Positions 1 through 8,959 of a stretch of 54,130 nucleotides of DNA are shown in pieces. Under the pieces are notes generated by a model. The model saw only the letters and a list, made by a program, of their open reading frames with translations, was not told the origin of the DNA and searched no databases. Each line of letters opens with the position of its first letter. Position 1 is the stretch's first letter. The DNA is taken from contig CADCVW010000067.1 in the NCBI GenBank assembly GCA_902806235.1, forward strand, positions 1 to 54,130, written 5' to 3'. Origin of the DNA: an uncultured Sphingomonadaceae bacterium (GTDB lineage Bacteria > Pseudomonadota > Alphaproteobacteria > Sphingomonadales > Sphingomonadaceae). The translations under genes were made by a program, and so were the position numbers.

Positions 1-261
1 CGATGCGGCGGCTTTCCCACGAGCTGGAGCCCCGAGGTCAGGGTCGGGGCGGCGGGTGCAGGCTCACCAGCGCCCGACTTGCCCCCGCACAGTGCTCGGG
101 TGCAGCGCTAAGTCCAGTCGGGAGACGAGCACCGCGCTGCTCGGCTTTTGCCGACCCGGAGCGCAGCTCTTCAAGAAGGCCCTACTCCCGTGCCATTTGC
201 TCGGAAATTACTCGTGGGCTCGCTTGCGGTGCGGGTGATGCAGGCGGGTGGAGAAGACCGC

Positions 262-948
262 TCACCCCGCGTCATCGTCGAAGCCGACGAACACCGCCGC
301 TTCTTCGACCGGGCGGCGCCCGGACACGACGCCGTTGGCGCGGAACGTCTCGTCGGGCCAGCCGAGCGCGATGCTCTTCATGATCACCTGATCGTCGGGG
401 ATCCCGGCATGGTCGCGGACGACGGGGGACTGCATGATCCCCTGGCTGTTGATGACCGCGCCCAAGCCGCGCGACCAAGCGGCGTTGACGAGGGCGGTCG
501 CGACCGCGCCGCAGTCGAACGCGGTGTCGTCGCTCCCGGCCAGGTCGCGGTCGTAGGTGATGATGACGCACACGGGCGCGTCAAACTGGCGGAAACCGCG
601 CAGGACCCAGTCCTGCCGCGCGTCCTTGTCGTCGCGCGCGATGCCCATCGCGGCGAACAGCTGCTTGGCCACGCCGATCTGTCGTTCGCGGTGCCGCCCG
701 GCGAACGCCTCGCCCGTGCGAAACTCCCGGGAGTGCGGCACGCCTGCCACCATCCGCTCGGTATTGCCGGCGCGAATGCGGTCCAGTGCTGCACCGGTCA
801 GGACGTAGAAGTGGTACGGCTGAGTGTTCATGGATGAAGGCGCACGCATCGCGAGGGTGAGCACTTCCTCGATCAGCGCGCGGGGCACGGGATCGGGCTT
901 GTAGCCGCGAATGCTCCGTCGCCCGAGGATCACGTCGTCGAAGTGCAT
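262..948 (-). CDS. Nitroreductase family protein
   Basis: A 228-residue FMN-dependent nitroreductase-fold protein. The opening stretch (RRSIRGYKPDPVP, then APSSMNTQPYHFYVLTG) is the classical RSIR and 'S-x-N-x-Q-P' FMN phosphate and isoalloxazine-binding region. The C-terminal part carries the family's 'AALVNAAW.RGLGA' helix and the 'ALGWPDE' segment followed by GRRPVEEAAVF. Such enzymes use NAD(P)H to reduce nitro-aromatics, quinones or enones; the true substrate cannot be read from sequence. The frame is open upstream to 1029, but homology begins at MHFDDVILGRR, so the ATG at 946-948 is chosen. It stands alone, with no co-directional neighbour within 800 bases. Confidence 0.9.
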   Translation of the reverse strand: MHFDDVILGRRSIRGYKPDPVPRALIEEVLTLAMRAPSSMNTQPYHFYVLTGAALDRIRAGNTERMVAGVPHSREFRTGEAFAGRHRERQIGVAKQLFAAMGIARDDKDARQDWVLRGFRQFDAPVCVIITYDRDLAGSDDTAFDCGAVATALVNAAWSRGLGAVINSQGIMQSPVVRDHAGIPDDQVIMKSIALGWPDETFRANGVVSGRRPVEEAAVFVGFDDDAG

Positions 949-1831
949 GGCCTGCCCCGTGGGGTTGGTGTCGCAGGCCTCATACCCTCTCCTCAGCGCT
1001 CGAACAGCTATTGGTGAAAACCGGTCCATCCGACTTTGGGCGCCGACTTTGCGTTTCCGGCCGTTAATTCAGCCGGAGAGCATCGGCAGCCACGCGCCCA
1101 AATTCCGGTCGCGCAAATCGTCTGACACTTCTTCTAGAAGCCGCCGGTTGAACGACAAAGGTCCGCGCCGAAGCGAACGGCCCAAGACCGATGCGCGTTA
1201 TCGGCAAACAGAATAGTGTCAGAGAGCGGCTGGCTTTAGCAAACACAAAAGATCATCAGCGATTGCCTTCTAGGGTTGCGCCAAGTCAATCGTCACCACC
1301 GTGATAGGAAGCCCGTGAATGCGATAGGTCTCGCGCAACGCGCGCCGCATTCGTGAGGCGCGGAAAGGTCTACGGTGTTTTCTGACGAGGAAGCGGCCGA
1401 TTGAGGCGATTGAGGGTTGCAGGTCGACCAAATTCTCAAGTTGCTACCCTCGCGTTTCTTGGTGTCCTCCGGTGCGTTGACGTAGAACGCGTTTGATAAA
1501 GTTAGGGCGTTAGTTGCCGCTGACGGCACCTCGCCGAGGAATGGAAGTCGATCTTAAAGCTGACAGTCTGCTAACGGCTCAATTCCGGCAGCCAACAGGC
1601 ACATGAGCCGGTGTCCGCTGTTGGAGAGCGGGAAACGTGGTCTCAACGACAGTTTCTGGGTCACGTTTTCGACACCCGGAATCAGACGATGCAGTCCGCC
1701 CTAGCTCATTCTCGCAAGTGAATTGTAGCTGGCAAGTAAATTTCGGGTCTTGGCATTGAGAGCGACCATTCCGCCCTGTCCAGCTTGTTTTTCGAATGGG
1801 CGAACGCACGCGTCAAATTTCGAGAGCACAG
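949..1831. other. Non-coding gap, nothing recognised
   Basis: About 880 bases between the nitroreductase and the downstream hydrolase. Short open frames exist on both strands, but their translations show no family resemblance, no convincing ribosome binding site and irregular composition. The base composition is less GC-rich than the flanking genes. I see no tRNA, repeat or terminator of note. Confidence 0.5.
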
Positions 1832-2503
1832 CTAGCCGCCGATGAACCGCGACAACGCCCAATCCGCGATCTCGTCGGGCACGGTGTGACCGTCCGGGAA
1901 CTCGCGGTAGAGTGGCTCGCGTCCGAGCGCGCGGAGCTGCGCGACGATATGACCGCTGCACGGCTCGATGGGCAGCACCTCGTCCCGCTCGCCGTGAGAG
2001 ATGAGCACGGCAGGATCGCCCTCCAGGCGAGGAGGCGCCATGAACCCGGGCGAAAAGGCGAGGACGTGGCTGAACAGGTTTCCGTTGGCGAGCCCGAGCG
2101 ACAGAGCATAGGAGGCACCGTCCGAGAAGCCGGCAATCCCGATCCGCGTTCGATCGACAGCGTGCGCCTCGAACAACGTGTCGAGAAGGGCGTCGATCGC
2201 GGCGACGTCCGTGCCGTAGCGACGCCGGGCAATGATGTCCCAAGTCGCCGCCGTCGACTTGGGCGCGAGCAGCAGGAACCCGAACCGGTCGGCATGGTCG
2301 CGGACCATGTCGATCGAATGCTCCGCCCGGCCGCCCGCGCCGTGGAGCATGACGAGCAGCGGCGGGTGCTCGCCCGCCAACCGGTCGGGCACATGGAGGA
2401 GCGCGGTCTCGCCCAAGGGTTGCGGCATCGGGTGGACGCCCGGGACGGGCGGGCGCGCCGGCGCGTCCCCGCGCGGCCTGGTGAAGAGCTTGCCCGGGGT
2501 CAT
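1832..2503 (-). CDS. Alpha/beta hydrolase (carboxylesterase/phospholipase-like)
   Basis: A 223-residue serine hydrolase. The oxyanion-hole segment LLVMLHGAGG, the nucleophile elbow GIAGFSDGASYA (G-F-S-D-G), the acid in ISHGERDEVLPIE and the histidine in FPDGHTVPDEI form a complete catalytic triad in the order expected for the small esterase/phospholipase (dienelactone hydrolase-like) clan. No signal peptide is seen, so it is probably cytoplasmic. The ATG at 2501-2503 overlaps the stop of the upstream SGNH hydrolase in an ATGA arrangement, so the two are probably translationally coupled. A longer frame reaches 2704, but that stretch is antisense-like out-of-frame reading of the SGNH gene. Confidence 0.85.
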   Translation of the reverse strand: MTPGKLFTRPRGDAPARPPVPGVHPMPQPLGETALLHVPDRLAGEHPPLLVMLHGAGGRAEHSIDMVRDHADRFGFLLLAPKSTAATWDIIARRRYGTDVAAIDALLDTLFEAHAVDRTRIGIAGFSDGASYALSLGLANGNLFSHVLAFSPGFMAPPRLEGDPAVLISHGERDEVLPIEPCSGHIVAQLRALGREPLYREFPDGHTVPDEIADWALSRFIGG

Positions 2504-3144
2504 CGGCGTCGCCCGTCGCCAGCGCGGCCGTGCGTCCAGCCGGTCGACCGGGTGGTGGGCGGGGCGTCGAGCATGGCCGCGATCGCGGCCGCGATCTTGT
2601 TGCCGCCCGCCGCAGACGGCTCGATGGAGTTGGCATAGTCCTCCGGCCGGTCGCAGATCAGGCGCAAGTCGACGAGCGACAGCCCGCGCCGAAACGCCTC
2701 GCACGTGATGACGTCGTTGAACAATGAAAGGGCGGCCGCGACGATGCGGCCGTGCGGGCCGGGATATTTGGCGTCGTAGACGGTGCAGACCGCCAATGGC
2801 AGGTTGGTCACGACCAGTGCGTCCAGCAAGGCCCGGTAATGTTCGCGGGCGCAGTCAAGCATCGCCACTGCCCCTCCCACTGTCAACGCCGCTTGGCCGA
2901 GCACCGCTTCTCGCCCCAGCGCGTCGTTGCCACCGACCGAGAGGACGAGGTGGCTCGCATCGCCCGGGAAACGGGGGAGCTGGCGCTCGCGCACATCGGT
3001 CGTGACATGGCCGTCGACGGCGAGCAGCGTCGCCGTCCAGTCTGCGTCCAGCTCGCCCTGCAATTGGCGGAGGACGTCAGGATCGGGCGCGACGTAAACG
3101 CGATTGTCGAGAATGGAGTCGCCGAGAAAGACGACGTGCGGCAT
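2500..3144 (-). CDS. SGNH/GDSL-type hydrolase
   Basis: A 214-residue SGNH hydrolase. Block I is at the N-terminus (MPHVVFLGDSILDNRVY, catalytic Ser in GDSI) and block III is LVLSVGGNDALG. The expected block V Asp-x-x-His is not clear; the C-terminal segment reads SIEPSAAGGNKIA, a variant seen in some SGNH proteins in which the usual histidine is not obvious. It is leaderless, so probably intracellular. It is the first gene of a two-gene unit; its TGA overlaps the ATG of the alpha/beta hydrolase. A 23-codon ORF and a terminator-like hairpin lie directly upstream. Confidence 0.8.
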   Translation of the reverse strand: MPHVVFLGDSILDNRVYVAPDPDVLRQLQGELDADWTATLLAVDGHVTTDVRERQLPRFPGDASHLVLSVGGNDALGREAVLGQAALTVGGAVAMLDCAREHYRALLDALVVTNLPLAVCTVYDAKYPGPHGRIVAAALSLFNDVITCEAFRRGLSLVDLRLICDRPEDYANSIEPSAAGGNKIAAAIAAMLDAPPTTRSTGWTHGRAGDGRRR

Positions 3145-3206
3145 GGCCCGCTCCGGACGGTGGAGGGAAGGACGGCCGGGTGCGGTCGCCGGTTCCCCGA
3201 AAAGCG

Positions 3207-3235
3207 AAAGGCCGCCCCTTATCGGGACGGCCTTT
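3207..3235 (-). terminator. Intrinsic terminator-like hairpin
   Basis: The arms AAAGGCCG and CGGCCTTT pair perfectly, with a second inner CCC/GGG pairing around a short loop. On the minus strand the stem is followed by CGCTTTTC, a short T-rich run. It sits 27 bases after the stop of the 23-codon ORF (3263-3334) and before the SGNH gene, so it could end that short transcript or act as an attenuator. Confidence 0.6.
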
Positions 3236-3262
3236 CCATTGTCGGCCGATCACGGCTCGTCG

Positions 3263-3334
3263 TCAGGCGAAGACCCCCGCGGTGGAGGTCGTGCCCATCC
3301 GGTTCGCCATGAGCGGCATGTGACAATGAGACAT
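3263..3334 (-). CDS. 23-residue ORF with strong Shine-Dalgarno (leader peptide or microprotein)
   Basis: The frame reads MSHCHMPLMANRM followed by GTTSTAGVFA and a TGA. Immediately upstream on the minus strand is AAGAAGGTGGTCGA-ATG, which matches the anti-Shine-Dalgarno complement over an unusually long stretch with ideal spacing. The stop is followed within 30 bases by a terminator-like hairpin, and the next gene is the SGNH hydrolase. An independent very short gene or a translated leader are both plausible. No database family is recognised. The composition (three Met, two His, one Cys) is not a classical amino-acid attenuator run. Confidence 0.5.
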   Translation of the reverse strand: MSHCHMPLMANRMGTTSTAGVFA

Positions 3335-3453
3335 TCGACCACCTTCTTCCCGTTGTTGAACAATAGAGCGGATCTGGGAACGAACACGGAAACTTAAACC
3401 AACGCATCGGTTTAGTAGTGGTCAGCTTCTCCCGCTGGCCAGCAGAGCTCGCC

Positions 3454-4932
3454 GTGACCCCGCTCATCCCGTTCGACAACAGCTACGCGCGCCTGCCCGA
3501 GCGCTTTTTCTCGCGCGTGGCGCCCGCGGCCGCGCCCGCGCCACGGCTGATCCGGGTCAACCGCGATCTCACCGCGGAGCTGGGGATAGACGCGGACCGG
3601 CTCGCCGGGCCGGAGGGACTGGACGTGCTGTCGGGCCGGGAGGTGACGGCGGGATCGGAGCCGATCGCGCTCGCTTATGCGGGCCACCAGTTCGGCAACT
3701 TTGTCCCTCAGCTCGGCGACGGGCGCGCGGTGCTGCTGGGCGAGGTCGTGGACCGGCATGGCCGCCGCCGCGACATCCAGCTCAAGGGTGCGGGACGAAC
3801 GCCGTTCTCGCGCGCGGGCGACGGGCGCGCGGCTCTGGGGCCGGTGCTGCGCGAGTATCTGGTGAGTGAGGCGATGGCGGCGCTCGGCGTGCCGACCACC
3901 CGCGCTCTGGCCGCGATCGCGACGGGCGAGCCGGTCCATCGCGAGACGATGCTGCCGGGCGCGGTGATCGCCCGCGTGGCGGCGAGCCATGTCCGCGTCG
4001 GGACTTTCCAGTTCTTCGCCGCGCGCGAGGACGTGGAGGCGCTGGAGACGCTCGCCGATTACGTGATCGACCGCCATTACCCGCACGCCCGCGACGCGGA
4101 GCGGCCACACCGCGCGCTGCTCGACGCGGTAGTCGCGGCGCAGGCGGAGCTCGTCGCGCGCTGGCTGCTGATCGGCTTCATCCACGGCGTGATGAACACG
4201 GACAACATGGCCGTCAGCGGCGAGACGATCGACTACGGGCCCTGCGCCTTCATGGACGCGTACGATCCGACGACCGTGTTCAGCTCGATCGATCGGCTGG
4301 GTCGCTACGCCTATGGCAACCAGCCGCGCATCGCTCACTGGAACCTGACGCGGCTCGCTGAGGCGATGCTGCCGCTGTTGGCGGCCGACGCCGACGCGGC
4401 GGTCGCGGACGCGCAGGACGCGCTAGCCGCGTTCGGACCGCGGTTCGAGCGGGCGTACCATGACGGCCTGCGCGCCAAGCTCGGCTTGGCAACGGCGCGC
4501 GACGACGACGTGGCGCTGGCGGGCGAGGTGCTGACGGCGATGGCCGGGAACCAAGTCGACTTCACCAATTTCTTCCGCCGCCTCAGCGACGCCCCGCGCT
4601 TGGCCGGGGACGACGAACCGATCCGCTCACTCTTTATCGACCCCACCCGCTCCGACGCGTGGCTCTCCCGCTGGCGCGAGCGGCTGGCGCACGAGTCCGC
4701 TGGAGACGCGGAGCGCCGGGCGGCCATGCGCGCCGTCAACCCCGCCTTCATCCCCCGCAATCACCGCGTCGAAGCGATGATTGCCGCCGCCGTCGAGCGC
4801 GACGACTTCGCCCCGTTCGAAGAGATGCTGGCCGTCCTCGCCTGCCCCTACGACGATCAGCCCGAGCACGCGCGCTACGCCGACCCGCCGGAGCCGCACG
4901 AACGAGTGCTGGCGACCTTTTGTGGGACGTGA
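3454..4932 (+). CDS. selO: Protein adenylyltransferase SelO
   Basis: SelO (YdiU) is a pseudokinase-fold enzyme that transfers AMP from ATP to Ser, Thr or Tyr of target proteins and is linked to oxidative stress. The 492 residues carry the family signature throughout: PFDNSYARLPERF, YAGHQFGNFVPQLGDGRA, QLKGAGRTPFSRAGDGRAA, the REYLVSEAMAALGVPTTRAL helix, the HGVMNTDNMA catalytic loop and the DYGPCAFMDAYDP metal-binding segment. The protein ends FCGT, so a cysteine is third from the C-terminus, the position occupied by selenocysteine in vertebrate SELENOO. The frame opens at a GTG at 3418, but homology starts at TPLIPFDNSY, so the GTG at 3454 is preferred. It is divergent from the 23-codon ORF. 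Confidence 0.93.
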   Translation: MTPLIPFDNSYARLPERFFSRVAPAAAPAPRLIRVNRDLTAELGIDADRLAGPEGLDVLSGREVTAGSEPIALAYAGHQFGNFVPQLGDGRAVLLGEVVDRHGRRRDIQLKGAGRTPFSRAGDGRAALGPVLREYLVSEAMAALGVPTTRALAAIATGEPVHRETMLPGAVIARVAASHVRVGTFQFFAAREDVEALETLADYVIDRHYPHARDAERPHRALLDAVVAAQAELVARWLLIGFIHGVMNTDNMAVSGETIDYGPCAFMDAYDPTTVFSSIDRLGRYAYGNQPRIAHWNLTRLAEAMLPLLAADADAAVADAQDALAAFGPRFERAYHDGLRAKLGLATARDDDVALAGEVLTAMAGNQVDFTNFFRRLSDAPRLAGDDEPIRSLFIDPTRSDAWLSRWRERLAHESAGDAERRAAMRAVNPAFIPRNHRVEAMIAAAVERDDFAPFEEMLAVLACPYDDQPEHARYADPPEPHERVLATFCGT

Positions 4933-5125
4933 GCCAACAGGCAAAGCGACGTCTCGCACCTGACCAAGACACCTGCCGCTCTTAAGCGGACCGGCTGCTG
5001 GCGGCCAATCCGAACAGAAGATCTGCACCTAAATGAAGGTCCGGTCTTGGGGAGCGGCCGAACGCCGCTGAGGGACTGACTTTGGGTCGATGCTGCCGGG
5101 ACGCAGCAGACGTTCGGCTAGGAGC

Positions 5126-5698
5126 TTAAGCTGTCGGCGAAGTGCCTGGCCTGAGATAGCCGAACATGTGAGGCACGTAGTCCGCCTTGCCAAGCGGCAC
5201 TCCCGCATGGCGCAGAATGGCGTACGTGATCATCTGATGGAAGGCGACCTGCGGCAGCGCCCAGTCCCGAACATAGTCCTCGCCGGTCATGTCGAAGATC
5301 ATGCCGTTAGGCAGCTCATGCACGACAGGCTTATTGGCTATGACGTCAAACTCGTCTGCGCCAAGCGTGGAGAGGAAACCTGCCGCGTCGGTTACGCGGG
5401 CGCGGGCTTCAGCCCAACTGCCAGGCTGTTCCTCGCCATCACGACCCTCCTGCCGAACCTGAAGCACAGCCTCCGGCACATTTTCGCCGCGGAGCCGGTA
5501 CACTGGCTCCTGCGCTTGAAAAGCCAGGAAGCGCAGCTGCGTGGTGAGCGGAAACATGTCCGGCGCTAGACGCAGTGCAAGCAGCCCGTCCGGGCTCTCC
5601 CCGCGTTCTGCTGCAAATGCCTCCGCCTTGTTGAGCCATCCGCCAACAGCCTGGAGTTGGTTCGAAAGCGTGGGGACCAGTAGGCTCGTGAGGTACAT
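5126..5698 (-). CDS. DUF1993 family protein (DinB-like fold)
   Basis: A 190-residue protein whose start (MYLTSLLVPTLSNQLQAVGGWLNKA) and middle (LAPDMFPLTTQLRFLAFQAQ) match the DUF1993 pattern, a four-helix-bundle family related to DinB/YfiT. The C-terminal part has the usual FHQMITYAILRHAGVPLGKADY segment. Function is unknown for the family; the histidines in PDMFPL...H and the FH.MI helix may bind a metal, but this is inference. It is monocistronic and divergent from the following monooxygenase-like gene, with about 190 bases between them. Confidence 0.85.
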   Translation of the reverse strand: MYLTSLLVPTLSNQLQAVGGWLNKAEAFAAERGESPDGLLALRLAPDMFPLTTQLRFLAFQAQEPVYRLRGENVPEAVLQVRQEGRDGEEQPGSWAEARARVTDAAGFLSTLGADEFDVIANKPVVHELPNGMIFDMTGEDYVRDWALPQVAFHQMITYAILRHAGVPLGKADYVPHMFGYLRPGTSPTA

Positions 5699-5888
5699 GC
5701 GATGATTTGGGCGGAAGGCGGTGGCAAGATCAAGCCCGACGTGTTTCCTTCAGTCAATCCAGCCGAGAAACGGAAGCTGAATGGATGTCCGGTTGCCGGT
5801 CGCGGCGAGAAGGCGCTGAGCGTCCGGGTCTGGGTCTTGCCGGTCGAAACCGATAGGTCCACCGGTAGTGCCCAAGCAGGAGACGATC

Positions 5889-6188
5889 ATGTCGGTCAAG
5901 GTTATCGCTTTTGTCACCGTCAAGCCGGGAAAGGACGATGCGTTCATCGCCGCGGCTGGGCCCTGCATCGCGGCATCTCGTGCTGAAGCGGGCGTCCTTG
6001 AGTACGACCTTTGGCGAGAGGTCGATGGCGAACGGCGCTTTGTCTTCAACGAGCTCTACGTCGATGACGACGCTGTTCAGGCGCACATGGCGTCCGATCA
6101 CTTCAAGGCATTCGGCATGGCGGCACGCGACTTGGCGGCGGCGCGGCCGAGCATCACCGTCACGCACGCTGTTGAGGTAGCCAGCTGA
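5889..6188 (+). CDS. Quinol monooxygenase / ABM domain protein
   Basis: A 99-residue antibiotic-biosynthesis-monooxygenase-fold protein (ferredoxin-like alpha+beta dimer, YgiN type). Visible hallmarks are the N-terminal strand VKVIAFVTVKPGKDDAFI, the segment SRAEAGVLEYDLWREVDGE and the ELYVDDDAVQAHMASDHFK helix. YgiN-type enzymes oxidise quinols or other electron-rich aromatics without a cofactor; the substrate here is unknown. AGGAG lies seven bases before the ATG at 5889, so the start is well supported. It is short but full length for the family. Confidence 0.88.
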   Translation: MSVKVIAFVTVKPGKDDAFIAAAGPCIAASRAEAGVLEYDLWREVDGERRFVFNELYVDDDAVQAHMASDHFKAFGMAARDLAAARPSITVTHAVEVAS

Positions 6189-6590
6189 CAGTTGCGCCAA
6201 CCGAATGAACGAATGTCCACACCTTGTCAGCAGTCAGGAAGGTCGGCTCGTCAGAATATGGGTCATACTTGCAGAAGCTTCCCCGTAAGCACGGCAGGTC
6301 ACTGGACGGCTTGCGCGAAGACAACTGGAACTTGAGGAAAAAAATGTTCACGCCGTCGGTCGCTAGCGCTCCGCCTTCGGCTTGGCACAGAAGACGTCGA
6401 CTGCGTCGGCAATGGTTTGAAGCCGTGCAATCTTGGCGTTATTGTCCGTGTCGACTTGCAGCAGGAGCCGGATGCCGCGCCCCTAGACTTAGCGCTACGG
6501 CAGTGATGTTTCGCTCAGGCGCGGGTAGGTCGGTCGGCAATCAGCGCCGGCGTGGGCGGCCCGGAGCGCGGCAGGGAGGCAATCAGCGCC
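6189..6590. other. Non-coding gap, nothing recognised
   Basis: Four hundred bases between two convergent genes. The small frames in it lack ribosome binding sites and family resemblance. The first half is AT-richer than the neighbours. No strong terminator hairpin was found by eye. Confidence 0.5.
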
Positions 6591-8618
6591 TCACTTCCGC
6601 GCCGCCGCGGCGACAGCCGGCGCAGACGCGAACGGCCTGATCCCGAACTCCGGGTAGATCTCGGCGGGATAGTAGAAGGCCCCGTCCTTGGCGACCATGG
6701 TGATGCGCTTGATCGCCTTGAAGTCGCGCGTGGGGTCGCCCGGAACCAAGAAGAAGTCGGCAAGCTTGCCCGGCTTAATCGAGCCGAGCTTGGCGTCCTG
6801 GCCGAGGTAGCGCGCCATGTCCAAGGTTGCGCGCCTGATGATGCGGGCGGGCGTCATGCCGACGTCCTGGTACAGCTCCAGCTCGCGGTGGAAATTGAAA
6901 GACCCGCCGGTGTCCGTGCCCGGTACGATCATCACCCCGCGGTCGTTCAGCATGCGGATCGTCTGCACGATCTTCTCGTAAGCGCCGCGATAAGCGGCGT
7001 CGTCGCCGGGCGCGGAAGCGTCGATCCAGGCCTGCTTCAGCCCGCGCTGCGTGCCGATCGGCAGATGGGCGATATAGTCGACCGCCCCGCGCGGCGTCTG
7101 GCCGTCGCGGTTGAGGAGCAGGTTCTCGTGGATGCCGAGCGTCACGTCGATCGGCACCTTGCGATCCACCATCAGCCCGACCGTGCGCTGCACCTTGGCG
7201 CTGTTCAGGTCGAGGCCGGGCAGGCGCTTCAACGCGGTCAGCCGGAACAGCGTGCGCGTGTCCTCCGTCGGCTGGATGATCCAGCCCAGCACGAACTGAT
7301 TGATGTGGATGATCTCGTCGAAGCCCGCCTCGATCATCTGGTCTGCGGTGGCGAAGGCGGGAATGTGGCCAACCACCTTCAGCCCGCGCGCGTGCGCCTC
7401 GCGCACCATGGCCGGGATCCAGGCCGGGTTCATGCTGTTGTACGACTTCACGCCCCAGTAGCCGCGGTCGGCGTACCAGCGCGCGGCCGCCACGGCCTCC
7501 GCCTCGCTGTTCACAAGGATGCCGTTGTTGGCGCTGTAGGGGCTCTTGCCCTCGATAAAGCCGGCTCGGACGATGCGCGGCCCGGCGATCACGCCGCCGT
7601 CGATGCGCTCGACCAGCGTGTCGAGGACGGCGTTGTCGTTGCCCATGTCGCGCATGGAGGTGACGCCCGCGGCCAAGTTGAGCAGCGCGCCCTCCTGGCT
7701 GGTGTGCGCGTGCATCTCGTACAAGCCGGGCACCAACGTGCCACCCGCGCCGTCAATCACGACCTCACCCGCGGATCGTCGCCCCGCCGCCTCCACCGCC
7801 GCGATTCGGTTGCCGGAGACGAGCACGGAGACGGGGCCCGTCAGCTTCTCCATCTCGGGGTCGAACACGCGGACGTTGGTGATCCGTACGGGGGCGCCGT
7901 AGCGATGGGCGACCTTCTTCTGGATCGCCACGAAGCGGTCGGTCGACCACTGGGCGGCCAGCGTCTTCAGCCGTTCGGCCTCGTTCTCGTATCCGGCGCG
8001 CACGATCACCTGGCGCGGCGAGACATAGGCGAACAAGTCGCCGTCAGCCTCGAGTAGGATCGTCTCGGGCGCGGTCTCGATCCCGCCGAGCTCGTAGCGG
8101 GTGACCCGAAGCGGCCCACCTTGACCCTGCACCGACAGCGTCTCGCCGCGGCTGAGCTTGAGCGTACCCCCGGGCAGCGCTGTCATGCTGCCCCCGCCCG
8201 CCTTCATAATCGCGCGGGCGTAGAGCCCCGCGGACCATGGGCTGCCACTCTGCGCTACGTAAACGGCGCGCGCGGCGCTCGGAACCGAGCCGGGCCCGGT
8301 CGCATCCTTCCAGGTCGCGCCGGCGCCGTTCCTGGCGAACCGCTCCTCGACCTTGGAGCCGAAGGTGGTGGTGCCGCTGATCCGCCACTCGATGGGCAGA
8401 CCCTGCGCGTCGAGCCGGACCTGCTCCTTCATGGTCGGCCCGCGGCCGTTATTCTTGTAGTCGAAGTCGATACTCGCTCGCTCGCCTTGAACATCGGCAT
8501 TGAGGTGGCCAACGTTCTTTCCGCCGAAGATCACGCTGTAGCGCTGCATCTCGGCGGAGGCGGGAGTGGCGAGGGGCAGAGCGAGCGCGGCGACCGCGAC
8601 GGTGGCGAGGAGCTTCAT
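6591..8618 (-). CDS. Secreted amidohydrolase with N-terminal beta domain
   Basis: A 675-residue protein with a Sec signal peptide (MKLLATVAVAALALPLATPASA). Residues of about 25-250 form a domain of unknown function with GGKNVGHLNADV and DYKNNGRGPTMKEQ. From about 255 it is a metal-dependent amidohydrolase: RITNVRVFDPE, then GTLVPGLYEMHAHTSQEGA (the HxH metal motif), GLKVVGHIPAF and IIHINQF histidines, PGTDTGG with the catalytic aspartate, and the closing LGSIKPGKLADFFLVPGDP. This architecture is common in sphingomonad and xanthomonad exported peptidases or imidazolonepropionase-like hydrolases; the substrate is unknown. The ATG at 8616-8618 gives the signal peptide; an upstream extension in frame is not credible. 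Confidence 0.88.
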   Translation of the reverse strand: MKLLATVAVAALALPLATPASAEMQRYSVIFGGKNVGHLNADVQGERASIDFDYKNNGRGPTMKEQVRLDAQGLPIEWRISGTTTFGSKVEERFARNGAGATWKDATGPGSVPSAARAVYVAQSGSPWSAGLYARAIMKAGGGSMTALPGGTLKLSRGETLSVQGQGGPLRVTRYELGGIETAPETILLEADGDLFAYVSPRQVIVRAGYENEAERLKTLAAQWSTDRFVAIQKKVAHRYGAPVRITNVRVFDPEMEKLTGPVSVLVSGNRIAAVEAAGRRSAGEVVIDGAGGTLVPGLYEMHAHTSQEGALLNLAAGVTSMRDMGNDNAVLDTLVERIDGGVIAGPRIVRAGFIEGKSPYSANNGILVNSEAEAVAAARWYADRGYWGVKSYNSMNPAWIPAMVREAHARGLKVVGHIPAFATADQMIEAGFDEIIHINQFVLGWIIQPTEDTRTLFRLTALKRLPGLDLNSAKVQRTVGLMVDRKVPIDVTLGIHENLLLNRDGQTPRGAVDYIAHLPIGTQRGLKQAWIDASAPGDDAAYRGAYEKIVQTIRMLNDRGVMIVPGTDTGGSFNFHRELELYQDVGMTPARIIRRATLDMARYLGQDAKLGSIKPGKLADFFLVPGDPTRDFKAIKRITMVAKDGAFYYPAEIYPEFGIRPFASAPAVAAAARK

Positions 8619-8959
8619 AACGGCAGGCCTAAGCCGTGGGCTTGAAGCTGGCAAATGCAGCGCACCACCAGTTCGCGTGTCGCTCGGCCTGGCGCTTAGC
8701 TGCCAGCGCGGCTCCCGCGGAACAGATTGGAGATGACGGCCGCCTTCGCCAGGCCAGCGTCTCACAATCTGACCTGATCGAGCCCTGGGCTGAGTCTCCG
8801 GTCAGCAACGCGAAACCGTCGGAAACCGTGGAACGCAGGCGAAAGTCGAAACTACGATCGGCCAATTTCAGCCATTCCAAGACACGGTGAGCGCTACGGC
8901 ATCTCTCTGCCGCGCAAAACAAAATTCCCCGGATCCGCTTTCAAAACGTCTCCGTCTCC

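Noticed and set aside
1-261. Overlapping short frames at the left edge
   Set aside because: No recognisable family in any frame; possibly the end of something outside the window but nothing supports a call.
1064-1529. Small minus-strand frames of 60 and 78 codons
   Set aside because: No ribosome binding site, no motif, irregular composition.
6552-8057. Long plus-strand open frame opposite the amidohydrolase
   Set aside because: It is a GC-bias shadow with arginine/valine/histidine-rich translation and no motif; the minus-strand amidohydrolase has complete domain signatures.
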